This document shows positions 12,090 to 25,080 of a stretch of 64,000 nucleotides of DNA, piece by piece (the first letter of the stretch is position 1; every line of letters begins with the position of its first letter). This DNA comes from Protopterus annectens. Lineage: Eukaryota; Chordata; Ceratodontiformes; Protopteridae. A program made the translations under genes and the position numbers. The stretch spans positions 185,519,342-185,583,341 of the forward strand of contig NC_056732.1 in assembly GCF_019279795.1 (NCBI RefSeq), written 5' to 3'. The notes below the pieces were generated by a model, which made no database searches, had not been told where the DNA came from, and was given only the letters and a program-made list of their open reading frames with translations.

Positions 12090-12300
12090 TATTTTAAAAA
12101 TGTAAATGAGATTACAGATATGTTATTTTTGATTGGTCATGTGATGTATTTGACTATTTAAATAGGTTAGGATTTTGTTTTGTTTTTTTTTTTTTGGTTT
12201 ATTCTGATGAAGACTGGATCACTGATTTGGATGAACATGCAAAAATATACCTTTTTACAATAGTTAACATTATATTTTTTTCCAATATTAATTTTTGCTG
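12090..12300 (+). mobile_element. Penelope 3' end remnant (element E)
   Basis: Only a 3' UTR-like piece. TTGATTGGTCATGTGATG and a TATTTAAATAGG word precede GGTTTATTCTGATGAAG, as in the other Penelope 3' ends. CTGATGA (12204-12210) fits the hammerhead CUGAUGA box exactly; GAAC (12233-12236) stands in the GAAA position. No coding part is left. Confidence 0.4.
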
Positions 12301-14290
12301 CTCCTGACAGTTACTTTCTGGTTCTTTGCGTTACTGTTTATTTTTTTAATTTTGCCCTGGCCAGTGCCTTGGTGGCTTACGTTTTGCTATGCATGTGTAC
12401 AGACAAGTCGGGCTATCTCTACACTGCACTAATCATGCAATTTACATTCATTTAAGAGAAACTGCTTCATTAGCATAATCAGTGTGCTTTAAGACCCATA
12501 ATAATGTGACATGAGCTACCATCATCACTGCAGTGCTCATCATGGCATTGAAGCTTCACCTGTATAGCAGGTGGATTTCAAGAGAGGTCATCAAAGTTGT
12601 CCATAAAGTGGAAAATTGTTCTACATCTTCCACTTTACTGGTAGACAGGTTAGGGGCAGATGGTGATGGTGAATGAATATGTTTACAATCTTCTGAAGTG
12701 AGGTTACTAATAGCATCCTGCTTACAAGTGGATGCGGAGCACAGGGGAGTTGGGTAGAATGGGCAATGATGGCAGGCGGAGCACAGGTCCAGGATCAGTA
12801 GCCCAGGAGATGAACAGCTGAGGTGCAGTGATTGGTGGTGTAGCTACACTAGTTGGTGATATAGAGAGGGACATATTGGACTGCAAGCCCTTTGCTACAT
12901 TGGCTATTTGACATATGCCAAGAATAGGGTGTGGTGGTTCAAGTAGATCAGATAAATTATTTATGAGGTGAATGCTTTATGTGGGGCACATAGTGATGCT
13001 GCTTGGTTGGGTGCAAGTTGGACTGGGCATATGAAAGGGTGTATGTTATTTCACAATTTGTCCACAGGTTGTATTTGCTGGACTGCTGTTTGGATGTGGT
13101 CTGTGATAGCAGAGTATAGCAAGCATATCTCATGTTGCAGACACTGCTGCTGCTGCTGCAGGACTGTGGGAACTATACAGCTGATGGTAGTTGTGCTCAG
13201 GTACTGGCCGTAGCCTTGTGTTCACACACAGAGAAATGTAAATGGCACTGATGTTGCATAAGTTGGTTGAAATGTGCCCCCAGCAAAGACTGACGTGTTA
13301 CTGCAAGGGGTTACAGGAGCATGTGTGACATGAACATTTTGCAGTAGGTGGCTACAACAGATTATCACAATAGGCCTGCCACAGGGCAGCAAATCTGATA
13401 TGCATGCCCATATGAAGGCTCAGACCATTGCATGGAAAAGGATGGCCATAGATGAGTGACTGTTTTCTGATACCCCCCTCATTCACATGGAAAGGTTCCT
13501 AGTATAGTACAGGAAGACATTGACATGTGCTGGAGGCTTGGATATCAGGTCTGAACTGATCATAGAATCACATGCCTCTGTTGTTGATGTACCTGATTAG
13601 CACTACCTTAAGTAACTAACATGGTATCGTGGCACATTTCTGCCATGAACATCTGGATATTAAAGACTGACAGCTCTCCTACAAGAACATCTAGGATTCA
13701 GGCATGGCAGCATATACCACATGGTATGTTTACATTATGTGCACAGTCTGTTTTCTGTAATGTTGAAGCAGTGTGGTATGGAACTGTGATATATTAGTAG
13801 CTGTACACCCAGGTGTTTAATTGTCTGTTTTCATAGGTACACTGGTTGTGGTGTTTTTCTCAGTGGTTCACAAGTCTCACAACCTCTTAGAGCAAGGATT
13901 CCAGAAAAAGACAAAAATAATGAGGACAGAAAGGCCACAAATCAGGGTGCCATTTTAAGTATTGCTCCTACAAGCTTACAAACTTGATACATAATACATT
14001 TTGCATGAAATTAAGAATTAAGGTTTTTGAAAATTTGGAACCTCAAGCTAAAAGTCTGAACATCGAATTGGCTTAAAATTTGAATACAAAATTGCTCATA
14101 GCTCTTCCCACTTCCAATAGGAATGTGGCATATTAACAAGAAACACGTTTAAAAAAAGAGAGTGTCACAAATGGAAAATTAAAGCATATTTTCAAAGAGG
14201 CAGTGTAAAATATGTAGGTTTTATTGAATTCTATTGAAAAAAGAATTGCCACACAAAGGCATTTATTTTTGCTTCAGAAAAAGGGAGATG
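12300..14290. other. No feature recognised
   Basis: About 2 kb without a recognisable element. The minus strand at about 12650-13330 reads Pro/Ser/Thr-rich with few stops, but no family was recognised. Confidence 0.35.
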
Positions 14291-14299
14291 TAAGATGTG

Positions 14300-15040
14300 T
14301 CATTTTTTTTTTCTTTTAATTACTGGACAGCAAATATCCTACTGCAATTGTCTGGGGAATACTGCAACATATCTGCAGAACTACAGTGGTGGTGCTGCGG
14401 TAGCGTTGTCACCTCACAGTAAGACGTTGTCCTGTTCGATTCTCAGCTAGAGCGTCTTCTGTGTGGAGACATGCATGAATGGGCGTACCTTCATTGTAGG
14501 TTGTGCGTCAGGGCCGGCAACTCGGCATGTAAAAATCTACTGGTAATCATTAGCAGACCGGAGTTCCACTGTGGCAACCCCTAACCAGGAAAAGCCAAAA
14601 GACACAGCAACAACATCTGCAGAAGAATCTAGAAAATGGAAGCAGATCTTCAACAATCTAAACACATACTTGTCAATGTTGTAGGGGTCTGCAATGGTGC
14701 AGATCTTCATGTCATGTTTGCCATTTTGTGGGTTCCATTTCTGTGTCATAAACAATGACTCCAGGGTATATCTAACACTGCCAAGGAGGCAAAATGACCC
14801 TATAGGAAGTCATACTGCACAAATTGCTGGTATAGGTTGGACAAATGTCAGATGCTAGCATTGTTGGAATTGCCTGCATGGCACGTAGACATATTCTGTA
14901 TATTACTGTGTTCATTGCACACCACATGCTCGATGACATGAAAACACTTCTGGTTGACATAGTTGTAGCTATGTGAACCAGTCCAGGCCTTGATAGTGGT
15001 GTTAGAGCAATCAAGTATCCCCTAGAAGTTGAAATAAACA
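14300..15040 (-). pseudogene. PIF/Harbinger transposase (HARBI1-like), broken by a SINE
   Basis: The enzyme would cut and paste a PIF/Harbinger transposon through a DDE nuclease. Minus-strand pieces follow the family order: GILDCSNTTIKAW (family GxIDCTHIxI), YVNQKCFHVIEHVVC (family YVNRKxFHSIN), MSTCHAGNSNNAS (family WPGSxHDA), a LLGSVRYTLESLFMTQ box (family LLGDSGYPLxPWLMTP), FRLLKICFHFLDSSAD (family FGxLKxRFRCLDxSGG) and, past the SINE, MLQYSPDNCSRIFAVQ (family ALQYSPxKxxxIIxAC). In the LLGDSGY box the usual Asp is gone. Several stops and frame changes are present. Confidence 0.7.
14381..14614 (+). mobile_element. SINE with RTE-derived tail (copy 2)
   Basis: This copy is flanked by exact 10-bp duplications ATCTGCAGAA (14371-14380 and 14615-14624). 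It lies inside the Harbinger transposase frame, between the LDSSAD and MLQYSPD boxes. The head is GTGGTGCTGCGGTAGCGTTG, followed by TGTTCGATTCTCAGC (B box), a shortened body and the tail ACTGTGGCAACCCCTAACC. Removing the insert and one duplication restores the order of family motifs. Confidence 0.85.
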
Positions 15041-15060
15041 GGCTATTTCATAGTGTTTTT

Positions 15061-15242
15061 GTCTTTCGGCTTTTCCTGGTTAGGGGTCGCCACAGCGGAA
15101 CTCCGATCCGCTAATGATTGGCAGTAGATTTTGATGAACGCCAAGGTGCCAGCTCGATATTCAACCTTCAACTAAGGCATGCCCATTTATGCATGTCTTT
15201 CGAATGCCCACCCAAACGCGGGGAGGACATGCGCACTCACAA
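15061..15242 (-). mobile_element. SINE with RTE-derived tail (copy 3, 5' truncated)
   Basis: The left end begins with CTTTCGGCTTTTCCTGGTTA and GGGGTCGCCACAGCGGAA, the reverse complement of the RTE/SINE tail. The body is present up to the CCGCGTTTGGGTGG part; the tRNA head is missing. It lies just upstream (in transposase orientation) of the Harbinger remnant. Confidence 0.8.
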
Positions 15243-15244
15243 AA

Positions 15245-16690
15245 CAGATATCATCCTGCACTATCAGCTGAAAAATGATAATACAAACATATTTTCATGT
15301 GACCCAAGTACTGATCTGGAAAACTATAAAAACAAACAAACAAACAAACAAAAAATAACATTGCCATATTCAGCACCCGGTATCAGTCAGATATATGAAG
15401 CAGCCAAACAAAAGGAAATAAAAAAATTTATATTGGTTGATTAAGCACCCCAGTTATCAAAAAAAAAATGGAAAGCAAGTAATAATCAAAAGTTAAGCAT
15501 AAGACTATGGAAACAGGACATCATAGTATTGCAAGGGAATATGTTCTAATGAATGTTTGATAAATGTAGATATCACGCTTGACATCTGCAGTATGATATG
15601 TGCTATAGTGCACATGTCCAGCGTGTCATTATGATAACTGCTGGAAGCAGTCAGGCTGCAGAAAACAATGGAAATGTATATTTATTGAGCATATCCTTTC
15701 AGGGTACGGCCATGTTAATATCTTTTAGTATTACAGCAATTCTAGAAAAAACCTAGTAGTAAATCAAGAACTCAGCTCGCACTTCACCAGCAAAGATCAG
15801 TTCAGCAGCCTACTGTTTGCTATTCTCACATTCTTTGCATCTCAGTGTTACTTTGTTTTTTTGTTTGTTTTTTTGTCCTTTTTTTAAATGGTTAGGGCAC
15901 TAACTGCAAATGGCTTACTCCAAGTCACAAACCAAGAGCACTAAGGCCATATATTTTCTTAATTTCTGCTGTTCAAGTACACATTTTCTGAATCTCACCA
16001 TCTGGTGCATTCCTCTCCAACTTTTGTGAATCAGTGAGATTTATCTTAATTTAATTTATGCATTATTTGTTAATAAGAAAGTGAGTGGATCGCAGTTCAT
16101 TGTCATTTTTGCCTTAATATCTCAAGTTTAGCAGTATAACATTGTTTAGCCAACCTTAACAAAAAGCAACATAAAGACCATAAGCAAAAAAAAAACAAAA
16201 AAAAAAAACTCATTTCTCTTCAGCTAAGGATCTGTCCACTCCTTCAGAAGTTCTTGCAATTAATTTATTCGGTCAAGTCTGGGCTTCTGAATACATTGTT
16301 TGCATTAAATGGAAAGCATATGCATGGGGATGTACCTCTTGTTGCAATGATTAAAACTGTCCACAATGACAACAATAGCTCATGGATGTTCTTCCAGTTC
16401 TGGCAGACTTTTAATTTTAACACTGCAGTGCACTCCTGGCTTGCTCATTTTTTATGGTTGAGCCTTGCTTCACTGAGTGGTAGGTCACATGGTAACATTA
16501 TTAAGTGAAGCTTGGGGTCAGGCTTCTTTATGTTACTCAGGAAACTGTTTTCAGGTTTTAGCAGTTTCAACTGTCATACCTTTAGAGTCTTATGCTATAA
16601 CAATCTTGTGATCATCCTTCAAAGGTAAATTTCTTATAGTGTCACTGTTCTGTTATGAGCAGCTACCTGGACTTTCATATATTTATTTTT
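15245..16690. other. No feature recognised
   Basis: Contains short A-runs (for example at 16187-16208) and an AAAC repeat near 15335, but no recognisable element or gene. Confidence 0.4.
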
Positions 16691-16775
16691 TTATTTATCT
16701 TTGTTTATCAAGAATTTCCAAATAGGGAGTGCCTCCCCATTTTCAGAGGAGGCCCAAGGGGTAGGACAAGATATA
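16690..16775 (-). mobile_element. L2-like LINE 3' tip
   Basis: TTTATTTTTTTATTTATC followed by CCCCATTTTCAGAGGAGG and CCCAAGGGG is the reverse complement of the shared L2-like 3' terminal block with its AAAT tail. Only the end is recognised; how much 3' UTR follows to the right is unclear. Confidence 0.55.
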
Positions 16776-16779
16776 TAAA

Positions 16780-18220
16780 CAGTCTGCATATATAAGCTTT
16801 GGTCAAGGCACTGCAAATAGAATGCATGCATATTAAGCAGTTAGATGCCTGAAAATATATGCAAATGTTATAAGTAACATGATATCTGAAGATATAGTCA
16901 GATATTATAAGTGACATGACACAGATATTTACAAGTTATCAGTCATATTAATGTCATAAGACATTGCATGGACTTTTCTGATAAAGTTCCTTTAGACAAG
17001 GTGCAATTTTCAGATAGTGACTTTAGCAGTAAACATCGTTAGGTCGCAGGTAGCACTGGTGATTCTTTTGTTTATTTTGGATTCCATATCGAGCTCAGAT
17101 ATGACTTAATGTCTTACTGCCTATTGATAAAGGGGAAATATCATAAACAAACCATATTCGACAGGAACAAGTTTAATTTCCTGAAAACTCACATTTCTGC
17201 TGTATTACTTTAACAGTTCTTTAATTCCATTCTCCAGCGTTACCAAAGAAAGTAGGTATTTGAGCCCCATGGGACTAACATGACTCTATTATATATGAAT
17301 GTAACTATTAAACATGTACACGTGTGTGTCTGTATGTATTTATTTATTGTTTACTTGTTGAGAACATCCCACTGGACAAAGCACATTTTCAGGGGTGGGG
17401 GAGGGATGAAATGGAAATTATTGTTTTTACTGCTCTAGTATCTTGACCTAATTCCACTGAATATCTTTAGTTAACATACATGCTTTTAAGGTCCTTATGT
17501 CATAAAAAACAGAAACCCATATTGTTATTTTTCATACGACTAATATGAGGTGGAATACTGTTTCTGGAAATAGTTCTCTGTTTCATATCTTTTCATTATA
17601 ATATTCTGCTTGGTGCATTTAATCATATCTGTGGAAGTTCCTGACTCCTTCTGCTGCCATTAAATAAGGAAGACTTTCTTTTCCAGTGGGACTACCTTGT
17701 CACAAAAATGAAAACAAATAGAGTGACAGATGTGTGGAGGTGGTGGGATTTTACATGCTTTCATCTGTATCTGCTAGAATATCCAATGGCAGAAATTGCA
17801 TGGTAATAAGAAACAAGATTAAATGATCATAGTAGATGTATATGTTGCCGCTATATTATTCAAAAGTAAAAGTAATGTAGAAGTGAGATATACTTCATTA
17901 TAAAACAATGTACTAGCTGACTTGAAGCATGCTGTGTTGTTTCTGCATTTTCCATCTTATGCCTTTGGTGTTGCATTTCTTACAAACTATTTATAAACCA
18001 TTCAGTGCCAGATGTTTGTATGTTGTTCCTTATTACTGATGCTTGCTGATATATTAAACTTACCAATGTCTACACTAATACCTTTAAACACAAGTCTGCA
18101 AAAGTCTATCACTGTTGTGCAAAGTATTGAAAACCTACCTAAATAGCTTTGCTCAACTACCTTTTTTTGCCATTTTACATGCACACCTTATTTAAAACTT
18201 GCATAAATAACATGCATGCA
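16780..18220. other. No clear feature
   Basis: No gene found. At 17335-17400, TATTTATTTATTG and CATTTTCAGGGGTGGGGG look like one more decayed L2-like 3' tip on the minus strand. Confidence 0.35.
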
Positions 18221-18224
18221 TACC

Positions 18225-18225
<1 letters not shown>

Positions 18226-18286
<61 letters not shown>

Positions 18287-18292
18287 GCACAC

Positions 18293-18351
<59 letters not shown>

Positions 18352-18372
18352 TACACACACATACATGCACAT
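18226..18372. repeat. CA microsatellite
   Basis: About 145 bases of AC repeat with a few GCAC and ATAC interruptions. Confidence 0.97.
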
Positions 18373-18374
18373 TC

Positions 18375-19565
18375 CCTCTCCTCTTTCATTGAAATTTAGT
18401 ATTTGCAGTTTTACAAATTATTTGTGAAGGTGTAAGAAATATTATTTAGAGAAATAGGATCTATTTTTTTTGTTGGAGTAGGTTTAGATTTGTAAGTTTT
18501 ATTAAATAAAGGAAATTATGAGCAATGTTTCACATGAGTGCCTGCTGCTAAATTATTAACAAAAGCAGTCAATAAAGGGTAGTGTGATTTTAACACATGT
18601 AAAAGGGATGTGTGAATCAGTCTGCACCAATTAAATATTTTCTTGACCCCTTCCTGGCATCTTCAGCACCTACATAATGAATACCTAAACTGTGACTTGC
18701 ATAATGGTGGGGTGGCAGCAGTGCTTAACGAATTGTATACAAACCTTGTTGTTTACACGTTATATTATAATTGCAAATTTCGGCAAGTGTGAAGTCTGAT
18801 TAATGACTACAATGAATTGTTTTGTGTTGATGTTTTGAAACAGCCCCCCACTGTTCTCAGAACATTGGGATCAGCATTAATACTACTTTTCTCATGGCCA
18901 AAAATTCTTTTGTGTGTATTTGAAACCTGGTGACATCAGCCTGGCCAGTGTCTACAATGGAGCTATTCAGGAAGACTTTCCACTTAAAAGATTGCGCTGG
19001 GTATTAGAACTGCTAAGCCAATTAAACAAAAACTGCTAACCAAGAAAAGCAAGCAAGCCAGCTACTACTATACATTCTCACAGGCTCTAAATACTTCAAA
19101 AACTACCAGACAATAAAACTTTAACAAAAAGGCTACACTGCGGCACAATTAACAGAGTAGCTGCAATTGGCATTTTTGTACAATAAGAGTATGGAACTAA
19201 TCTATAATAAATGAACCCAAATGAGGAAACACAATGGCGGAAACATGCACATAAAATGTTTAAACTACTTTCAGGTTGCTAGGACAAACATGTTTCAGTA
19301 AATGGATGAGGTTTCACATTTTCTTTTAAAGATGTGTAGTGCAGAAGTTCTGCCTGAGATCTGAGAAAGAAAATGTCAAAGGGCTAGAACAGCAATTGCC
19401 TTTTTCCTCAGGGATTCTTTTCCAAGTAATAAAATCTGCCAGGAGGTCTGCCTCAGAAGAGAGGAGTGTTCAAATTTAGATGGGAGACAGAAGGCCTGTT
19501 TGGAAGATAGAATATTGTGCATCTAAGTTTTTTGTTTGTCTACTGACCTTGAAAAGCACCCGCTT
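18375..19565. other. No feature recognised
   Basis: Unique-looking AT-rich sequence with no recognisable coding or repeat signature. Confidence 0.4.
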
Positions 19566-19567
<2 letters not shown>

Positions 19568-19661
<94 letters not shown>

Positions 19662-19694
19662 CACACGCACACACATGCACACACGCACACACAT
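19568..19694. repeat. CA microsatellite
   Basis: About 125 bases of AC repeat, with GCAC interruptions only toward the right end. Confidence 0.97.
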
Positions 19695-20089
19695 CAGCAA
19701 ATGAAGACATTAATGCAATGTTGAATTATGAGGCACTGCTAGAAAGTACACCAGCTGCATGTCTGAATATACCTGTTTCAGTCTTGTGTGATCGCATGTA
19801 GTTATAAACTAGGTTAACAATGAAATGCATGTCATTAATTCACTTGATCACTGTGACTCTAAATGGGGTAATACAAAAGAATGGTAGGACATTTGTGGGG
19901 TGGGGAGGAGACTGATTCACTATGCAATAAGTGTGATAGAACAGACCAGAAATTATTTTGTACAACACTTGACATCTTAACTTATAGTACTTATTATATG
20001 ACAAAATGAGAATCTTTGTAGCTCTAAGGCATACACAAGTGACAATGGTTCAGTGTTCCTATAGTCCTTTTAGTTCTTCACTTGTTTGT

Positions 20090-23000
20090 GCGCTATGTTC
20101 TTATTTCATTACTTAATTATTTATTTGGGAGCATTTACCTCCTGTTTGAATCTTGCTATTAGCTCTTGTACTAGAGAAATTATGACTTTAATAAGGAAAT
20201 TGCCATTTTTTTCTTTTTTGCATGTGTCTATCCTTCCCCGAGACTTGGCTATAAGCGTACACAAAGGATTCTGAATTCCTTCCCACAAACTATTCCTGCC
20301 TCAGAACAGATAGACTCCACAGAAAAGGCGGAGGCATTGCCTTATTATATTTAAGAACCTTCTCAGTAATTTCATATTCTATGCCCATTTCCTCCTTCTC
20401 TACCGCAGAATTACTTATCACCTATTTTAAACTGAATTACTATAAAAACCTACGCATTATAGTCATATATATTCCCCCAGGCAACAATATTCCCATTCTC
20501 AAAGATATCCTTGCTTGGACTACCAATTTCATAAAAAATTAAACAATAATCCTAGGTGATGTTAATATTAATTGGTTAGACATGTTCAATAAAAATCACT
20601 CCTTAGACATAACCTTCACATCTATACCCAGCTTATTTCTGATATCACCAGACCTGACATCAAGAATAGGAAAGGTTCAATCTTGGATTGGATCATGGTT
20701 TCTGATCCTGATAACATTTCCACTTCTGGTACTCTTGCAGACAGTATAAGTGACCACTCTCCAGCATTCATAATACATAAACCCACCGCTGTACCTAACA
20801 AACACCAATATAGATACATCCAGAACTTGTCCCAGTTCTCCCCAAATACTTTTAATGATACTTTGCAAAATACTAACTGGAATCCACTAAAATCTCTCCT
20901 TCTTAATGAAGCTGTAGAATTTTTCAATACTATGTTTCTGACTATCCTAAATGATCTTGCCCCTCTCCGGCTAAAAAGAGTCAAAATAAAACATGCCAAC
21001 TGACTCACAAAGTCAGCAAAGCAAATTATGTCCTCTAGGGATAAAGCCTGGCAAACCTGGCTAAAAAACAAAACTCCTGCCACCCTCATGCAATATAAGC
21101 AACTTCGCAATCAGGCCAAATGATTAGTTCTCAAAAACAAAAAAGATTACTTCCAAAGCCTCCAAAACCAACATAATCATAACCCAAAGAAATTTTGGGG
21201 AGCAATCAACTCCTTAGTCCATCCTGAGACCATCCATAATCCATGCCCTGATCCAGAAAAAACACCCAGTGAGTTAGCTTCTCTCTTTAATTCTTATTTC
21301 ATCGACACTATTGCTAAGCTTACTACCACCTTCCCACTCATCAACACAGATCAACCAAACCCCACTACACTACATACCACAACAACTACATTACCCACAT
21401 TCTCTCAGCCCCCTTACCTACCTCTACCATACAAAAGCACCTTCACAAACTAAAACCATGCACCAATGTCCCAGATGACCTATCAGCAGAATTCTTACAA
21501 CTATCAGCCTCCTCTATTGCATACTCCATCAGCATTCTCCTTAACAGGTCCATTCATGAATCCTGTATACCTGATATCTGGAAAAAGGCATATGTTCTCC
21601 CATTTCACAAAGGCGGCAATAACTCTGGCATTCCTAACTTCTGGCCCATTGCCATTCTCTCTCCCATTTCAAAAATACTAGAGAAATACATTCACACTCA
21701 ACTCCTTAGCTACATGACTAAAAACCACCCCCTTTCCTCCACTCAACATGGCTTTAGGCCAGGACATAGCACTAACACTGCCCTCATTTCCTTCCTGGAT
21801 ACCATTAATAGAGCCAGGGATGATAGATCCATAGTCACCGCACTCTTCCTTGATCTATCAAAGGCATTCGACACAGTTTCCCACTCCCTTCTGCTTACTA
21901 AACTCTCAAACCTTGGCATCTCTCACTCCACCCTTCAGTGGTTTTCCAACTATCTCAGTAAAAGGCAACAAGCTACCATATGGCAGTGCTGCTCCTCTCC
22001 TTTCACCAACACTAATACAGGAGTACCCCAGGGTCCCATACTGGGTCCCCTTCTATTTAGTGTACTCATCAATGACTTTCATACAACTCTTACCCACAGT
22101 ACTGTAATCCAATACGCAGATGATTCTACCATTATCTGCTCTTCTAAATCTGCCTCTACACTACAGCAGCTTACCCAAAAGGCATTCACCTCAACTGAAT
22201 CCTGGATGTCACAAAACCATCTTGCCCTTAACCCTAATAAAACTAAACTCTTAATATTTACCCCCAAAAAATCTAACCCAGTTAACCAGTCTGCATTTTC
22301 AGTTCATTCCAAAAACAATACTGCTATTAAAGTTGTTCCCAGTACCAAACTGCTCGATGTCATCATTGATGATAATTTAACTTTTGACCTACATATCCAT
22401 AACAACATAAAAAAAAAACATCAAAAGCTAGGTGCCCTCTATAGGCACAACTACTTTCTCAGCTTCTTTGCAAAAAAAACCTCTTGCCTCCTCATTCCTA
22501 CTTCCTACTCTCCTATATGGCACCCCCATCTTGACCAATATTCAGCCCTCCCTAAAAACTAAACTCAATTCATGCTACAACAAAGTTGCCAAATTTGCTA
22601 CAAATGCTAAATTCTCCTCTCATCATTGTTCCACACTACAGCAACTTAATTGGCTTGAATTCCCCCATTACCTCACATACCTACAGCTAACTACTGCCCA
22701 TAAAAAACTTATTTACTTCCCAGCAATCTGCCCAGCCCTCACTGACATCTTGACCATCTACCATCCTAATCGGCACCTAAGGTCAGAAAACAAAATGCTA
22801 CTAAACACTGATAAACCTAAGCTCTCAGCAAGTCAAATGCTGTATTCTTCAACTGTCTCCAAGCTTTGAAATCATCTCCCTCCTTCAATAAGAACTATCA
22901 GTAGCTCCACTGCTTTTAAAAAAATCCCTTAAACTTCACCTCTCATCACATTGAATATGCACCTGCACCCCTAATCACAACTCCATTACCTGACCCTCTC

Positions 23001-23465
23001 CCTAAATCCTACTCATCCTATCTCTACACCTAGGCTTTGTTCCCTTCTCTCGATCACATCAACTCCTTCTGCTGACACTTAGGCAGTACCATACCTACTT
23101 TAAGCCTTCTGCCTCCTTCTTTTTCCATTTAATACAATCTCCTCTCTCAGCTAACAATCTTACCTACCATCTAAAATGTCTATTTCTATACTTCTACCAT
23201 GATTTTAACAATTCTTTACTGATATTACCAAGTTATATAATGTTATTAACATACTACTGTATGTAGTTCTTACCATATTATTGGATGCTGTTGTTTACTT
23301 ATGTAATATACTGCCTCTTCCTGAAATATTCTGTATTATATGTTCATTTTTATGTAACTACATGTGGAGCTTTTCTCCCCGGGCCTCTACTGAAAATGGG
23401 CTCATTTCTGGCCCAGTGGACTTTCCCAGTAAACAAATGCAATAAATAAATACATAAATACATTG
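20090..23465 (+). mobile_element. L2-like LINE (copy B)
   Basis: A long copy from the start of the endonuclease (about 20130) through RT to the 3' tip. The end at 23375-23465 shows CGGGCCTCTACTGAAAATGG, then TGGACTTTCCCAGTAAAC and a CAATAAATAAATACATAAAT tail. It is the same family as 1-715, 33958-38815, 47670-49073 and 49105-52420. No ORF1 was recognised; the 5' limit is uncertain. Confidence 0.8.
20140..22960 (+). pseudogene. L2-like endonuclease-reverse transcriptase, broken
   Basis: An APE-type endonuclease would nick the target and the RT would copy element RNA there. The endonuclease shows ETWL (about 20240), RKGGGIALLY, VIYIPPGNN, ILGDVNINW (usual GDFN, Phe to Val) and SDHSPAF. The RT frame 21714-22562 holds QHGFRPGHSTNTAL, LFLDLSKAFDTVSH, GVPQGPILGPLLFSVLIND and an intact YADD box. 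The C-terminal part continues in another frame (22432-22869). Stops and frame changes are scattered, so it is inactive, but the RT core is well kept. Confidence 0.8.
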
Positions 23466-23918
23466 TACACAGAACTGAGTGATTGCCTGAAGGACAAACA
23501 TGCAGTGGGTGCATTGCTGAGTGTGAGGGGCATCATTTAATCTTGTTCTCCTCATCAGCAGATCCCTGGTACTCACTGACAAGTCACTAGTTGTTTACCT
23601 GTGCCCAATATATGCATTTTCTCACCTCCTTGTGGAGATGATACAGAAAAGCCTCATAGTCTTCTCCCTCTTGATGAAGCCATATGCTGATTACCCTAGT
23701 TTAACCTGGGTATTCAGTGCTTTAAGTAGGCTAGCCTTGTCTTGCTGTATTCATGTAGTCTGTGGTCATCATGATTAGACTGAAACACAAATCATTCTTG
23801 CATATTTGGGCAGAGGTTGGGCCATTTAGGAGCATTGATTCTGTATGTCAACCAGTCAGAAATCCAGCAAAGGAGATGTACCCTGAGCTCCAAATATGCA
23901 GAGAGAAGTGCATACCCA

Positions 23919-23920
23919 CT

Positions 23921-24008
<88 letters not shown>

Positions 24009-24034
24009 GTCTGTCTATCTATCTATCTATCTAG

Positions 24035-24068
<34 letters not shown>

Positions 24069-24073
24069 GTCTG

Positions 24074-24132
<59 letters not shown>

Positions 24133-24137
24133 GTCTG

Positions 24138-24184
<47 letters not shown>

Positions 24185-24201
24185 GTCTATCTATCTGTCT
24201 G

Positions 24202-24252
<51 letters not shown>

Positions 24253-24335
24253 GTCTATCTATCTATCTATCTATCTGTCTGTCTGTCTATCTATCTATCC
24301 ATCTATCTATCTATCTATCCGTCTGTTTATGTCTG

Positions 24336-24378
<43 letters not shown>

Positions 24379-24383
24379 GTCTG

Positions 24384-24426
<43 letters not shown>

Positions 24427-24447
24427 GTCTATCTATCTATCTGTCTG

Positions 24448-24534
<87 letters not shown>

Positions 24535-24537
24535 GTC
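23919..24537. repeat. TCTA/TCTG tetranucleotide array (~620 bp)
   Basis: A TC run leads into about 150 tetranucleotide units, mostly TCTA, with TCTG singles, pairs or triples at roughly 24009, 24069, 24133, 24197, 24277, 24321-24334, 24379 and 24443. The spacing of 60-64 bases between the first four TCTG pairs hints at a higher-order unit. The Ser-Ile-Tyr-Leu reading frames are artefacts. Confidence 0.98.
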
Positions 24538-24539
24538 TT

Positions 24540-25080
24540 CTTTTTTTAATTTTGCATAATGTACACAGAAGAGCCATGCAGGTGCCTGTGAGTACTTACT
24601 GTTTGGTAGTACAACGTCATAAGCAGTATAAGAGAAAGTGGCAGGAAAGAAAGTGGTATTTTCAAATATGTTGCATAATGTCCATTGTCCATGTTATCAG
24701 AAATGTAGACCAGACTTGATGACATCATAGTCAAAAAATCTGAAATGCACCTAAATTGTTTAGAGCAAATAAATGTGCCCTTTAAAGTGTTTCAAAGCAA
24801 ATTAGATATGCACCCCCACCTGTATTCTTTCAGTAAAAGTAGTATGCACTCCATTTGATACATATGATTAGCTTACTTTTTTTTCTGACAATAAAACACA
24901 AAGAATAGTTAGTAAATATGTTGTCGTTTTTAAAATGAAAACAAACCATAGTGACATAATCTTAACTGGAAGCATTGTACATCACCAGCCATATTGACAT
25001 AATTTTTATTGCAAACATTATGCATCACTTATAATCTACTCAATCGTTGTAAGTCAAACATTACATAGCTCATTCAAATT
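24540..25080. other. No feature recognised
   Basis: Unassigned AT-rich sequence between the tetranucleotide array and an L1/Tx1-like remnant. Confidence 0.4.

Noticed and set aside
15118..15444. 108-codon plus-strand frame
   Set aside because: Its first half is the reverse complement of a SINE and its second half is A-rich unique DNA.
18149..18427. His-Thr and Cys-Val repeat proteins on both strands
   Set aside because: Artefacts of CA repeats, as also at 19476-19724.
23817..24719. 300-codon frame rich in Ser-Ile-Tyr-Leu
   Set aside because: It is the translation of the TCTA array; three frames give the same kind of peptide. No gene.
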